Assembly: GCF_007672725.1 (NCBI RefSeq)
Contig: NZ_VDTC01000002.1
Location: 372,001-436,000 of the forward strand
DNA length: 64,000 nt
Direction of reading: 5' to 3'
Source of the DNA: Corynebacterium aurimucosum ATCC 700975
GTDB taxonomy: Bacteria; Actinomycetota; Actinomycetes; Mycobacteriales; Mycobacteriaceae
Positions 17,330 through 26,178 of the stretch are shown here, piece after piece. The notes beneath the pieces are model-generated. The model was given only the letters and a program-made list of their open reading frames with translations. It searched no databases and had not been told where the DNA came from. Numbering within the stretch: the first letter of the stretch is position 1; each line of letters opens with the position of its first letter. The translations under genes were made by a program, and so were the position numbers.

Positions 17330-19252
17330 ATGTGCGGACTCTGCGCGCTACTCAGCGCCGATCGCAACGCCGCCCAACACGTGGAGGCACTCGAGCAGTC
17401 CCTCCAGTGCATGCGCCATCGCGGCCCCGACGCTGCTGGTACTTGGCATGACGATGATGCGGCTTTTGGCTTTAACCGCCTGTCCATCATCGACCTCGAG
17501 CACTCCCACCAGCCGCTGCGTTGGGGCCCCGAAGACAACCCACAGCGCTACGCTCTCACCTTCAACGGCGAGATTTATAACTACGTCGAGCTGCGCGAAG
17601 AGCTCATCGCCGCCGGCTACACCTTTAACACCGAGGGCGATGGTGAGCCCATCGTCGTCGGCTACCACCACTGGGGCAAGGACGTAGTAGAGCACCTACG
17701 TGGCATGTTTGGTTTCGTCATCTGGGACACCGAAACGCGCACGATGTTCGCCGCCCGAGACCAGTTCGGCATCAAGCCCCTCTATTACGCCACCACGGCT
17801 GCCGGCACGGTGTTCGCCTCCGAGATGAAGTGCATCCTCTCGATGGCCAATTCGCTAGGTCTAGATCTCAGCCTTGATAAGCGCGCCATCGAGCACTACA
17901 CCGACCTGCAGTACGTGCCGGAACCGGAATCCCTCCACGCCAATATTCGGCGCGTCGAGTCGGGTTGCACCGTCACTCTTCGTCCCGGCGAAAAGGTCGT
18001 GTCCGAGCGCTACTTCAAGCCTCGCTTCCCCATTCAGCCCGTCAAGCAGGGGGAAGAGCAAAAGCTCTTCGACAAGATTGCACGGGCGTTGGAGGATAGC
18101 GTCGAGAAGCACATGCGTGCCGATGTAACCGTAGGTTCCTTCCTGTCCGGCGGCATTGACTCCACTGCCATTGCGGCCTTGGCCAAGCGCCACAATCCGA
18201 ACCTGCTCACCTTCACTACTGGCTTCGAGCGGGAAGGCTATTCCGAGGTGGATGTCGCCGCCGAGTCTGCCGAGGCAATCGGTGTGGAGCATATCGTCAA
18301 AATTGTCTCCCCCGAGGAGTACGCCGACGCCGTCCCGAAGATCATGTGGTACCTGGACAATCCCGTTGCGGATCCTTCCCTCGTTCCGCTGTACTTCGTC
18401 GCCCAAGAGGCCCGCAAACACGTCAAGGTGGTACTTTCCGGCGAAGGCGCAGACGAGCTCTTTGGTGGCTACACCATTTATAAGGAACCACTCTCGCTGG
18501 CTCCGTTTGAGAAAATTCCTTCCCCACTGCGCCGCGGCTTGGGCAAGCTCTCGCAGGTGCTCCCCGAAGGAATGAAGGGCAAGTCCCTGCTCAACCGCGG
18601 TTCCATGACCATGGAGGAGCGCTACTACGGAAATGCTCGTTCCTTCAACTTCGAGCAGCTCCAGCGCGTCCTGCCCTGGGCTAAACAGGAATGGGACCAC
18701 CGCGAGGTCACCGCGCCGATTTATGCGCAGTCTCAAGACTTCGACCCCGTAGCCCGCATGCAGCACCTCGACCTGTTTACGTGGATGCGCGGCGATATCC
18801 TGGTCAAGGCCGACAAGATGAACATGGCCAACTCGCTCGAGCTGCGCGTGCCCTTCCTTGACAAGGAAGTGTTTAAGGTCGCGGAGACCATCCCCTATGA
18901 CCTTAAGATTTCGCACGGCACCACCAAGTACGCCCTGCGCAAAGCCATGGAGCAGATCGTCCCACCGCACGTGCTGCACCGCAAGAAGCTGGGCTTCCCG
19001 GTTCCCATGCGCCACTGGCTGGCAGGCGATGAACTCTACGGTTGGGCCCAGGACCAGATTACGGAATCCCAGACCGAGGACATCTTCAACAAGAAGGAAG
19101 TCCTGGAGATGCTCAAGGAGCATCGCGACGGAGTATCCGATCACTCGCGCCGCCTGTGGACGGTTCTGTCCTTCATGATCTGGCACGGCATCTTCGTGGA
19201 AGAGCGCATCGACCCCAAGATTGAGCAGCGCGATTATCCCGTGAAGCTCTAG
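17330..19252 (+). CDS. ltsA: Glutamine-dependent amidotransferase LtsA (asparagine-synthetase-like; amidates peptidoglycan diaminopimelate)
   Basis: This 640-aa class II glutamine amidotransferase has Cys2 (MCGLCALLS) as nucleophile. Glutaminase-domain motifs are RHRGPDAAGTW, FNRLSIID and FNGEIYNY, and the synthetase domain has the PP-loop SFLSGGIDSTA (about residue 270). In Corynebacterium and Mycobacterium this AsnB-type enzyme amidates meso-diaminopimelate in peptidoglycan precursors and affects lysozyme sensitivity (family knowledge); it keeps the overall asparagine synthetase fold. ATG with AAGGAG 10 nt upstream. Divergent from ctaC, convergent with the Fe-S carrier gene. Confidence 0.93.
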   Translation: MCGLCALLSADRNAAQHVEALEQSLQCMRHRGPDAAGTWHDDDAAFGFNRLSIIDLEHSHQPLRWGPEDNPQRYALTFNGEIYNYVELREELIAAGYTFNTEGDGEPIVVGYHHWGKDVVEHLRGMFGFVIWDTETRTMFAARDQFGIKPLYYATTAAGTVFASEMKCILSMANSLGLDLSLDKRAIEHYTDLQYVPEPESLHANIRRVESGCTVTLRPGEKVVSERYFKPRFPIQPVKQGEEQKLFDKIARALEDSVEKHMRADVTVGSFLSGGIDSTAIAALAKRHNPNLLTFTTGFEREGYSEVDVAAESAEAIGVEHIVKIVSPEEYADAVPKIMWYLDNPVADPSLVPLYFVAQEARKHVKVVLSGEGADELFGGYTIYKEPLSLAPFEKIPSPLRRGLGKLSQVLPEGMKGKSLLNRGSMTMEERYYGNARSFNFEQLQRVLPWAKQEWDHREVTAPIYAQSQDFDPVARMQHLDLFTWMRGDILVKADKMNMANSLELRVPFLDKEVFKVAETIPYDLKISHGTTKYALRKAMEQIVPPHVLHRKKLGFPVPMRHWLAGDELYGWAQDQITESQTEDIFNKKEVLEMLKEHRDGVSDHSRRLWTVLSFMIWHGIFVEERIDPKIEQRDYPVKL

Positions 19253-19293
19253 AGTCACCCACCCTCTTCTGTCCAACTTCCAGAAGTAGGAAA

Positions 19294-19315
19294 CGGTACC
19301 GGGGACCCGGTACCG
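19294..19315 (+). terminator. Perfect hairpin after ltsA
   Basis: CGGTACCGGG (19294-19303) and CCCGGTACCG (19306-19315) form a 10-bp stem with a 2-nt gap, 40 nt past the ltsA stop. No T-run follows, so ltsA termination here is an inference. Confidence 0.5.
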
Positions 19316-19337
19316 AGAAGATTGAAGAATAAAAAGC

Positions 19338-19365
19338 GAAGCCCTCGCCACATGGCGAGGGCTTC
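19338..19365 (-). terminator. Rho-independent terminator of the Fe-S carrier gene
   Basis: GAAGCCCTCGCC (19338-19349), loop ACAT, GGCGAGGGCTTC (19354-19365): a 12-bp perfect stem. On the minus strand it is followed by GCTTTTTATTCTT, a classic T-run. Confidence 0.88.
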
Positions 19366-19385
19366 GGCATATCGTCTATGTGACT

Positions 19386-19730
19386 TTAATTGAAGGAGTC
19401 ACCGCAAGCGCAGGAACCGCCAGCGTTGGGGTTATCGATGGTAAACCCCTGTGCCTCAATGGTGTCGGAGAAATCAATCTTGGCACCGGTGAGGTACGGG
19501 ATGGACATCTTGTCTACGACGAGGTTAACGCCGCCGATGGTGTCCACCTTGTCACCATCCAGAGTGCGGTCATCGAAGTAGAGCTGGTAGCGCAGGCCAG
19601 CGCAGCCACCCGGCTGGACGGCGATGCGCAGCGAGAGATCATCGCGGCCTTCCTGCTCAAGCAAGGACTTTGCCTTGGCAGCAGCGGCCTCGGTCAGGAT
19701 AACTCCGGTTGCAGACGCGGGAGCGGTCAT
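19386..19730 (-). CDS. HesB/IscA/ErpA-family iron-sulfur cluster carrier
   Basis: This 114-aa A-type carrier is predicted to deliver Fe-S clusters to target apoproteins. The three conserved cysteines are present: one in QPGGCAGLRYQL (about residue 43) and a CxC pair in GGSCACGDSF at the C-terminus. The length and position upstream of ltsA (Rv2204c/Rv2201 in M. tuberculosis) fit the ErpA-like actinobacterial member; Rieske QcrA and LipA in this window are plausible clients (inference). ATG start; the gene after it on the other strand is divergent. Confidence 0.9.
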   Translation of the reverse strand: MTAPASATGVILTEAAAAKAKSLLEQEGRDDLSLRIAVQPGGCAGLRYQLYFDDRTLDGDKVDTIGGVNLVVDKMSIPYLTGAKIDFSDTIEAQGFTIDNPNAGGSCACGDSFN

Positions 19731-19884
19731 GGTTTCTCCTCTTATATTTACGGAATTTTCTGGAGCCCACCCTACCCCCTCACAGGAGAGGAAGAAAGGA
19801 TGCCTCGCAGTCGAACAGTGTCGTGCTCCCTTTCCTCAACGCCGGCTCCCGCGGGCCTATTCCCAGTATGTCCGTGCGACCTTG

Positions 19885-19890
19885 TACGCT
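19885..19890 (+). promoter_or_regulatory. -10 hexamer of the DUF3043 gene (leaderless)
   Basis: TACGCT ends 7 nt before GTG 19898; the same hexamer at the same distance precedes ilvE. Confidence 0.5.
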
Positions 19891-19897
19891 AAACAGC

Positions 19898-20590
19898 GTG
19901 AAACTTCCGTGGCAAAAAGATGACAAGACCTCTTCACCCGCCGAACAAACCCCGGCACCGCAAGAGCAACCCGCCGCCGAGAAACCGCACCGCAAGGGCT
20001 ACACGCCGCCGAAGGGCCGGCCCACGCCCAAGCGCGATGCGCAAGAAATCGCCCGCGGCGTCAAGCGCGATCCCCGAGGAATGTCGGAGGCGCAGCGCTA
20101 CCAGCACCGCAAGGAGCTTAAGGCTTCCATGTCCAAGGCGGAGTGGAAGGAATACAAGCGCAAGGAGCGCCAAGAATCCCGCGAGCGCAACAAGGTGGCA
20201 CAGGAGCGCATGGCCGCTGGCGACGAGCGCTACCTACTCGCCCGCGATAAGGGCGAGGTCCGCCGCTACGTGCGTGATTGGGTAGATTCCCGCCGCTTCA
20301 TCAACGAGTGGGTCATGCCTTTTGCCATCGTGCTGCTGGTGCTCATGTTCGTCAGCACCCGGGATCCGCGCCTGTCCCAGATCATTTCTATCGGCGCCAT
20401 GGCGGTCATCGTGGTCTTCGCGGTCGAGGGCTTCTGGCTCGCGCGCAAGTGCAACAACGCAGTGCGCCTCAAGTTCCCCGGCACCACCGAGGCCGGTTTT
20501 GGCCTAGGCTTCTACGCGTACTCCCGCGCCTCCCAGCCGCGTAAGTGGCGCACCCCGCGCCCGCAGGTGGAGCGCGGAGCCACCGTCTAG
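19898..20590 (+). CDS. DUF3043 membrane protein
   Basis: This 230-aa protein starts VKLPWQKDDKT, the typical start of the actinobacterial DUF3043 family. A Lys/Arg/Pro-rich cytoplasmic N-terminus (GYTPPKGRPTPKRDAQ about residue 30) and a charged helical stretch come first. Two membrane helices follow (about residues 140-160 and 166-186), then a short tail. Function is unknown. The GTG is chosen over upstream codons because of the leaderless -10 at 19885-19890 and family agreement. It is followed after 12 nt by the CobT-like gene, so the two probably share a transcript. Confidence 0.85.
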   Translation: MKLPWQKDDKTSSPAEQTPAPQEQPAAEKPHRKGYTPPKGRPTPKRDAQEIARGVKRDPRGMSEAQRYQHRKELKASMSKAEWKEYKRKERQESRERNKVAQERMAAGDERYLLARDKGEVRRYVRDWVDSRRFINEWVMPFAIVLLVLMFVSTRDPRLSQIISIGAMAVIVVFAVEGFWLARKCNNAVRLKFPGTTEAGFGLGFYAYSRASQPRKWRTPRPQVERGATV

Positions 20591-20602
20591 ACCGGAGGAC
20601 AC

Positions 20603-21517
20603 ATGCCTGAATTCACCGCCGTTCCCCAGCTGCGCCCTGCAACCGCAGCACAACCAAACCGCGTGGCAGAGATTGCCGCGTGGTTGGCGGCAGCCCAGGA
20701 TTCTCAGCAGGCTAAGCCCCTTCAGCGCCCTCGTGCGATTGTCTTTCTCAGCAATCCCGCTATCGCGACGCACACCACCGACGACGAGCTCACGCAGCAC
20801 TCCCCTGCTGATGAGGAACGGTGGCGCGAGAACATCTTCAGCGCTGCGCAGCGCGCAGGGGCAGGCATAGACTTCGTCGAGTGCACCAGCGCAGAGTCCA
20901 CCAGCCCTGAGCCTGGCGCCACCTCCGCCGCCATGACTCCCGCGGAGTTCGAGTCCTTCATCGATGTGGGCATGGCCACCGCAGATCGCGAGATCGATTC
21001 CGGTTCGGATCTACTCATAGCGTCGGCTCGTGGCATCGATGACGCGACCGTCGCCGCAAGCCTTATGGGCCGGATTACCCACACCGAACCGGTGGCCATC
21101 GTGGGGACGAATACGCTCGCCAGCGGTATTACGGATGCACAGTGGAAGACACGAGTGAGCATTGTCCGTGATTGCATGTTCCGCGCCCGCAACCTGGAGG
21201 GCTGGGAAGTTGTGCAGACCATCGGCATCCCGAGTGTGGCAGCACTAGTGGGTTTCATCGCCCAAGCCACGGCGCGGCGGACGCCGGTGCTTATCGACGG
21301 CCCCCTGGCCGCCACCGCCGCCGTCCTCGCCGAGCGCAGTGCCCCCGGCGTGAAAGGCTGGCTGCGCGCGGGAAGCACGACCCCCGAACCGGCGTATGCC
21401 CTCGCTCTCAAGGAGCTCGGGATTGAACCGCTGCTCGATTTGAATCTAAGTGAAGGTTTCCCCCTCGGCGCGCTCGCGGCCCTGCCGCTGGTGCAGCTGG
21501 CCGCCGAGCTTGCCTAA
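20603..21517 (+). CDS. CobT-like nicotinate-nucleotide:dimethylbenzimidazole phosphoribosyltransferase homologue (divergent)
   Basis: This 304-aa protein has the CobT fold signature near the C-terminus: LDLNLSEGFPLGALAALPLV, where the catalytic Glu of CobT lies in an equivalent GEG/SEG motif. The central motif GEMGIGNTT of CobT, holding the second active-site Glu, is replaced by ASARGIDDATVAASLMG. The protein is about 50 residues shorter than typical CobT. GGAGG lies just before the ATG. C. glutamicum has cobU and cobS/cobV next to cobT (from memory); here neither is present, and the next gene is ilvE on the other strand. It may not be an active lower-ligand transferase. Confidence 0.7.
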   Translation: MPEFTAVPQLRPATAAQPNRVAEIAAWLAAAQDSQQAKPLQRPRAIVFLSNPAIATHTTDDELTQHSPADEERWRENIFSAAQRAGAGIDFVECTSAESTSPEPGATSAAMTPAEFESFIDVGMATADREIDSGSDLLIASARGIDDATVAASLMGRITHTEPVAIVGTNTLASGITDAQWKTRVSIVRDCMFRARNLEGWEVVQTIGIPSVAALVGFIAQATARRTPVLIDGPLAATAAVLAERSAPGVKGWLRAGSTTPEPAYALALKELGIEPLLDLNLSEGFPLGALAALPLVQLAAELA

Positions 21518-21529
21518 GCGAATTGCGCT

Positions 21530-22630
21530 CTAAGCCTCCACCAGCGTGTGCAGCCAGCCGTGGGTATCCTCAACGGACCCGCGCTGGATGCCGGTGAGGC
21601 GCTCACGCAAAGCCATCGTCGTGGCCCCTGCCTCATCGTTGTTGATGTGGAAGTCAGTATCGGTGCCCATGACGTGGCCCACCGGGGTAATGACGGCAGC
21701 GGTACCGCAGGCAAAGGCCTCCACCATCGCACCGGAGGCAACGTCCTGCTCCCACTCCTTGTAGGTGATGCGACGCTCTTCGACCTTCAAGCCCATGTCT
21801 TCGGCCACCTGCAGCAGGGACTTGCGGGTAATGCCCGGAAGCAGCGATCCCGACAACGCCGGAGTTACCAGGGTCTGGTTGCCCTCTTCGCCGTAGACGA
21901 AGGCCAAGTTCATGCCACCCATCTCCTCGATGTAGGTGCGGTCGATGGCGTCCAGCCACACCACCTGGTCGCAGCCCTTCTCCGCTGCCTGCGCCTGGGC
22001 GAGCAGGGAGGCCGCGTAGTTGCCGGCAAACTTGGCCGCACCCGTGCCGCCGGGGGCGGCGCGAACATAGTCGGTGGACAGCCAGACGGACACCGGCTTG
22101 ATGCCGCCGGAGAAGTACGCGCCGGCCGGGGAGGCGATGACGACATAGCGATAGGAGTGTGCCGGGTGCACGCCTAGGGAGACATCGGTAGCGATCATGA
22201 AGGGGCGGAAGTACAGAGCTGCCTCGCCGCCGGCTTCGGGGACCCAGGCCTGATCGACGTCGACAAGCTGGCGCAGGGACTCAATGAACTCTTCCTCCGG
22301 GAGCTGCGGCATAGCCATGCGCTCCGCGGAAGCTTGCAGACGCTGCGCGTTCTGCTCCGGGCGGAAGGTGGCGATGCTGCCATCGGGCTGGCGGTAGGCC
22401 TTGATGCCCTCGAAGATAGCCTGGCCGTAATGGAATACGGTGGACGCCGGATCCATACTGAACGGCGCGTAGGGGCGCACCTGCGCGTCATGCCATCCCT
22501 TGTCCTCGGTCCAGTCAATCGTCACCATATGATCGGTGAAGTATTTGCCAAAGCCCGGGTTAGCCAAAATCTCCTGCAGGCGCTCCGGGGAGGTGGGGTT
22601 TTCAGTTCGCGTCACGGTGTAATTCAACAT
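21530..22630 (-). CDS. ilvE: Branched-chain amino acid aminotransferase
   Basis: This 366-aa class IV PLP aminotransferase performs the last step of valine, leucine and isoleucine synthesis. The PLP Lys lies in [15 protein letters not shown] (about residue 200), with the class IV signature around [13 protein letters not shown] and [10 protein letters not shown]. The N-terminal [14 protein letters not shown] and [13 protein letters not shown] are typical of the 360-aa actinobacterial type. ATG 22630 follows TACGCT by 7 nt (leaderless). It is divergent from pepA across 154 bp and convergent with the CobT-like gene (12 bp gap). Confidence 0.96.
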   Translation of the reverse strand: MLNYTVTRTENPTSPERLQEILANPGFGKYFTDHMVTIDWTEDKGWHDAQVRPYAPFSMDPASTVFHYGQAIFEGIKAYRQPDGSIATFRPEQNAQRLQASAERMAMPQLPEEEFIESLRQLVDVDQAWVPEAGGEAALYFRPFMIATDVSLGVHPAHSYRYVVIASPAGAYFSGGIKPVSVWLSTDYVRAAPGGTGAAKFAGNYAASLLAQAQAAEKGCDQVVWLDAIDRTYIEEMGGMNLAFVYGEEGNQTLVTPALSGSLLPGITRKSLLQVAEDMGLKVEERRITYKEWEQDVASGAMVEAFACGTAAVITPVGHVMGTDTDFHINNDEAGATTMALRERLTGIQRGSVEDTHGWLHTLVEA

Positions 22631-22637
22631 GTTTCAT

Positions 22638-22643
22638 AGCGTA
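22638..22643 (-). promoter_or_regulatory. -10 hexamer of ilvE (leaderless)
   Basis: TACGCT on the minus strand, 7 nt before ATG 22630; no Shine-Dalgarno. Confidence 0.5.
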
Positions 22644-22737
22644 CTCCCCCAACACCTATAGATATGCAGAAATGCCCTAGCCACGTAGTCACCCCTTGAG
22701 CGCATCGCCCATCCGCGTTCCACATCATGGACACGGG

Positions 22738-22743
22738 TAGGGT
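22738..22743 (+). promoter_or_regulatory. Candidate -10 of pepA
   Basis: TAGGGT would start transcription near 22751, giving a leader of about 35 nt that carries AAGGAGGA before the GTG. Confidence 0.4.
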
Positions 22744-22784
22744 GTGAGGAGTATCCCATTGTCACTTTTCTCAAGGAGGACATC

Positions 22785-24284
22785 GTGGCTTCTACCACGT
22801 TCGAATTGCCCGCACGCGGCTCTTTCCCCACCGTTGAGCTGGCCAAGAAGGCCCCCAAGCAGGCGGACGCCCTGTTGATCGCAACCTTTGCTGGCGAGGA
22901 TGGGCTCGAGGTGCCGGGTACCTCCCTGCTCGGCTCCTCGGCGCTGCGCTCGACGTATGAGGCGCTCACCGCAGTGGGGGCGACGGGCAAGGCTGGGGAA
23001 ATCGTGAAGGTCCCCGCCCCGCAGAAGGCGGGCGCTGCACAGGTCATCGCGTTGGGTTTGGGCGGCGTCGAGGAACTCGACGATGAAGCATTGCGCCGCG
23101 CTGCGGGCAGCGCCGCCCGTGCCACCACTGGCGTGGGCACCATCGTGACCACCCTCGCGGACTTCGGTGTGAGCGCCGCCGTCGAAGGCCTCATCCTTGG
23201 CGGCTACGCCTACCGCGGCATCCGCTCCACCGAGCTCACGGAAAAGGAACAGCCGGCAACCTTCGTCGTTGTGGCTGATAAGTCCGCCTCCGAGGAGTTC
23301 GAGGCCGCTCGCACCGTGGCAGAGTCTGTTTTGTTCACCCGTGACTTGGTGAATACCCCGGCGAACGAGCTCTACCCGGAGTCCTACGCCGCCATCCTTT
23401 CCAGCCAGGCCAAGGAAGCCGGGCTTGACGTCGAGGTGCTCGATGAAAAGCAGCTGGCAAAGCAGGGCTTCGGTGGTATCTTGGCTGTGGGTAAGGGCTC
23501 GGCCCGCCCGCCGCGCCTGGTGCGCCTGAGCTGGAAGCCCAAGAAGGCCAAGCAGCACGTGGCTCTTGTGGGCAAGGGCATCACCTTCGATACCGGCGGT
23601 ATTTCCTTGAAGCCGGGCAACGGTATGTGGGACATGATTTCGGACATGGGTGGCTCGGCTGCCATGGCTGCCACCATTATCGCGGCTGCCAAGTTAAAGC
23701 TGCCGGTCCAGATCACCGCTACCCTGCCGCTGGCTGAGAACATGCCGGGCTCTGGCGCCACCCGCCCGGGCGATGTCATTACCCACTACGGTGGCCTGAC
23801 CTCAGAGGTGCTCAACACCGACGCCGAGGGCCGCCTCGTGCTTTCCGACGCCATTGCGCGCGCCAGCGAGGACAAGCCCGACTACCTCATCGAGACCGCT
23901 ACTCTTACCGGCGCGCAGATCGTGGCGCTGGGCTCTCGCACCGCGGGCGTTATGGGCTCCGAGGTCTTCCGCGATCGCATCGCCGAAATCGGCCGCGAGG
24001 TGGGCGAAAACGCGTGGGCCATGCCGCTGCTGGAGGAGCACGACGAGGAGATTAAGTCCCAGGCCGCGGACATCCGCAACATCAACGCCAAGCGCGAGGG
24101 CGGCATGGAGTTCGCCGGCACCTACCTAAAGCAGTTCGTAGGCGAAGGCATCGAGTGGGCACACATCGATATCGCCGGCCCCTCCTGGAACGGTTCCGCT
24201 CCGCGCGGCTACACCCCGAAGCGCGCCACCGGTGTGCCGGTGCGCACCGTGGTGGCAACGCTGCGCGAGATTGCCGAAGCCTAG
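22785..24284 (+). CDS. pepA: Leucyl aminopeptidase (M17)
   Basis: This 499-aa cytosolic dimetal aminopeptidase has the M17 signature NTDAEGRLVLSDAI (about residue 345). Metal ligands are in VGKGITFDTGGISLKPG (Lys and Asp, about residue 265) and DMGGSAAM, and an N-terminal non-catalytic domain is present. It releases N-terminal residues from peptides. GTG start with AAGGAGGA 5 nt upstream. A bidirectional hairpin lies 27 nt past the stop, shared with the convergent glutaminase gene. Confidence 0.95.
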   Translation: MASTTFELPARGSFPTVELAKKAPKQADALLIATFAGEDGLEVPGTSLLGSSALRSTYEALTAVGATGKAGEIVKVPAPQKAGAAQVIALGLGGVEELDDEALRRAAGSAARATTGVGTIVTTLADFGVSAAVEGLILGGYAYRGIRSTELTEKEQPATFVVVADKSASEEFEAARTVAESVLFTRDLVNTPANELYPESYAAILSSQAKEAGLDVEVLDEKQLAKQGFGGILAVGKGSARPPRLVRLSWKPKKAKQHVALVGKGITFDTGGISLKPGNGMWDMISDMGGSAAMAATIIAAAKLKLPVQITATLPLAENMPGSGATRPGDVITHYGGLTSEVLNTDAEGRLVLSDAIARASEDKPDYLIETATLTGAQIVALGSRTAGVMGSEVFRDRIAEIGREVGENAWAMPLLEEHDEEIKSQAADIRNINAKREGGMEFAGTYLKQFVGEGIEWAHIDIAGPSWNGSAPRGYTPKRATGVPVRTVVATLREIAEA

Positions 24285-24311
24285 ATCAGAGCGGCTTCGA
24301 CTAGGCCCGTC

Positions 24312-24338
24312 GTGTGAGCGGCTTCAGGCCGCTCACAC
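24312..24338. terminator. Bidirectional terminator between pepA and the glutaminase gene
   Basis: GTGTGAGCGGC (24312-24322) and GCCGCTCACAC (24328-24338) form an 11-bp stem with a 5-nt loop. The glutaminase stop codon (24333-24335) lies inside the right arm. Confidence 0.7.
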
Positions 24339-25607
24339 CTCTTCGCCGGCGATGACGTAGTCCTCCTTGTCCGCCAGCGGGAGGACGGTGCCGTCGGACA
24401 TCGCGCGGTCGGTGACGACCCCGTTATCGTCGACAAGCGCCACCTCGTTGCCGCCCTCACGCAGCCGGCGCAGGCCTTCCTTGAGCATGCGCCGGCCCAC
24501 CGTGTGCAGGCCGGAAACCTGTGAGAAGTCCAGCGCTAGGCGCTTGCCAGAGAATTGGCGCTCCTCCAGCTCGTGGAGGATGGCTTCCGTAGCGGTGAAA
24601 TTGATGTGGCCCTGCAGTCGGATGATGGCCGTCTCATCATCTTCATCAACACTGCGTACCGGATGCACGCCGAAGCGGTTCTCCGTGGACATCAGGTGCA
24701 GGCCCATGTCCGAGGAAAGCTCGCGGAAAATCGCGGTGCCACGCACGCTATTTCCCTGCTCGTCGAGGCGCGGCGAGAACGTCGCCACACCGATCTGCCC
24801 CGGCAGCGTACCAATGAGCCCGCCGGCCACACCCGACTTAGCGGGGATTCCCACTTCCGCCATCCACCGCCCCGCGCCGTCATACATGCCACACGAACTC
24901 ATCACTGCCAAGGTCATGCGGCACACATCGGCGTCCAGAATCTTCTCCCCCGTCACCGGCTGGCGCCCACCATTGGCCAAAGTCGCGGTCATGACGGCGA
25001 GGTCGCGCACGTCGACCGACAGCGCGCACTGCGAGGTGTAGGACAGAACTGCGTCGTGGGCATCGTCCTGAATGATTTCATAGGAGCGCAGCATGTGCGC
25101 GAGCGAAAGGTTTCGTTCGGCGTGCTCGAGCTCGGAGTCACACAGGCGCTTATCGACGTCTACCTCGCGCCCCGCCAGCTGCGAGACGAAGCTACGTATC
25201 TTTTCCACGCGGTCCTCCACGGAGGAATCCACACCGTTGATGAGCTGGTTGACCACAATGGCGCCGGCGTTAATCATCGGGTTTACCGGACGGTGGTCTT
25301 TGGCTAGGGAAAGCTCGTTGAAAGCCTGCCCAGAGGGCTCGAGGCCGACGACATCACGCACCGCATCTAAGCCCAACTCACTCAAAGCAAGCGCGTAGAC
25401 GAAGGGCTTTGAGATGGACTGGATGGTAAAGCGGTTCTCCGCATCGCCAGCGCTGTACAGGTGCCCCGTCACAGAGCACAGGGCTACGCCGAGTTGGTCA
25501 GGGTTTGCGCTGGCCAGCTCTGGGATATAGTCCGCGACCTCGCCGGAATCGTGGTCGTGAACGCGGTCGAGGATTTTTTGTAGATAAAAAGGAATCGGTG
25601 ATTTCAT
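24333..25607 (-). CDS. glsA: Glutaminase with C-terminal STAS domain
   Basis: This 424-aa protein joins a beta-lactamase-fold glutaminase to an STAS domain. The nucleophile Ser and Lys are in FTIQSISKPFVYAL (SxxK, about residue 63), and NPMINAGAIVVNQ and AGGLIGTLPGQIGVA are family motifs. Residues from about 325 (TAIIRLQGHINFTATEAI ... LDFSQVSGLH) form the STAS fold, usually a nucleotide-binding or interaction module. The start is ATG 25607 (MKSPIPFYLQ), a common family start; ATG 25613 is the alternative. It hydrolyses glutamine to glutamate and ammonia. Divergent from pncA, with only 28 bp between starts. Confidence 0.88.
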   Translation of the reverse strand: MKSPIPFYLQKILDRVHDHDSGEVADYIPELASANPDQLGVALCSVTGHLYSAGDAENRFTIQSISKPFVYALALSELGLDAVRDVVGLEPSGQAFNELSLAKDHRPVNPMINAGAIVVNQLINGVDSSVEDRVEKIRSFVSQLAGREVDVDKRLCDSELEHAERNLSLAHMLRSYEIIQDDAHDAVLSYTSQCALSVDVRDLAVMTATLANGGRQPVTGEKILDADVCRMTLAVMSSCGMYDGAGRWMAEVGIPAKSGVAGGLIGTLPGQIGVATFSPRLDEQGNSVRGTAIFRELSSDMGLHLMSTENRFGVHPVRSVDEDDETAIIRLQGHINFTATEAILHELEERQFSGKRLALDFSQVSGLHTVGRRMLKEGLRRLREGGNEVALVDDNGVVTDRAMSDGTVLPLADKEDYVIAGEEV

Positions 25608-25621
25608 CGGCATCCAGCCTA

Positions 25622-25627
25622 TAGAAT
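25622..25627 (+). promoter_or_regulatory. -10 hexamer of pncA (leaderless)
   Basis: TAGAAT ends 8 nt before ATG 25636. It lies in the tiny divergent gap with the glutaminase gene, which must start its own transcript within or through the same few bases. Confidence 0.5.
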
Positions 25628-25635
25628 TACCGCGT

Positions 25636-26178
25636 ATGAAGCCTGCACTCATCATCGTTGACGTCCAACATGACTTCTGCCCTGGCGGCGCACTTGCCAC
25701 CAAAAAAGGCAACGAGGTGGCTGACCGTATCGGCGCCCTTCAGCCCAGCTATGACACCGTCGTGGCTACCCAGGACTGGCACATCGATCCGGGCAGCCAC
25801 TTCTCCGAATCGCCCGACTTCGTCGATTCCTGGCCAGTGCACTGCGTTGCTGATTCATTTGGTGCCGCCATGCACGAATCCATCGGCGCCGCCCAAGCCT
25901 ACTTCCGCAAAGGCGAATACACCGCTGCGTATTCCGGGTTCGAAGGCGCGGCCGATGGTGTGTCATTGGCAGACTGGTTGCGTGAGCACAACATCACCGC
26001 CGTGGACATCGTTGGCATCGCCACCGATCACTGCGTGCGGGCCACGGCGCTCGACGCAGTTAAGGAAGGCTTCGCCGTCCGCGTTCTGGCACACTACTGC
26101 GCGCCTGTCGATGAGTCCCGTGGCGCCGCCGCGCTTGCCGAGCTCGCGGATGCGGGCGCAACCATCGTGAAGGACTAG
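25636..26178 (+). CDS. pncA: Nicotinamidase
   Basis: This 180-aa isochorismatase-fold enzyme turns nicotinamide into nicotinate for NAD salvage. The catalytic triad is visible: Asp in IVDVQHDFCPGG (about residue 9), Lys in YFRKGEYTA (about residue 94) and Cys in GIATDHCVRATALDA (about residue 134). Metal ligands lie in the DWHIDPGSHF segment (D, H, H). The length is standard. No Shine-Dalgarno. Its TAG stop is nested with the stop of the opposite gene in a CTAG. Confidence 0.93.
   Translation: MKPALIIVDVQHDFCPGGALATKKGNEVADRIGALQPSYDTVVATQDWHIDPGSHFSESPDFVDSWPVHCVADSFGAAMHESIGAAQAYFRKGEYTAAYSGFEGAADGVSLADWLREHNITAVDIVGIATDHCVRATALDAVKEGFAVRVLAHYCAPVDESRGAAALAELADAGATIVKD

Noticed and set aside
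17861-19351. 496-codon open frame antisense to ltsA
   Set aside because: Shadow frame of ltsA running through two terminator hairpins.
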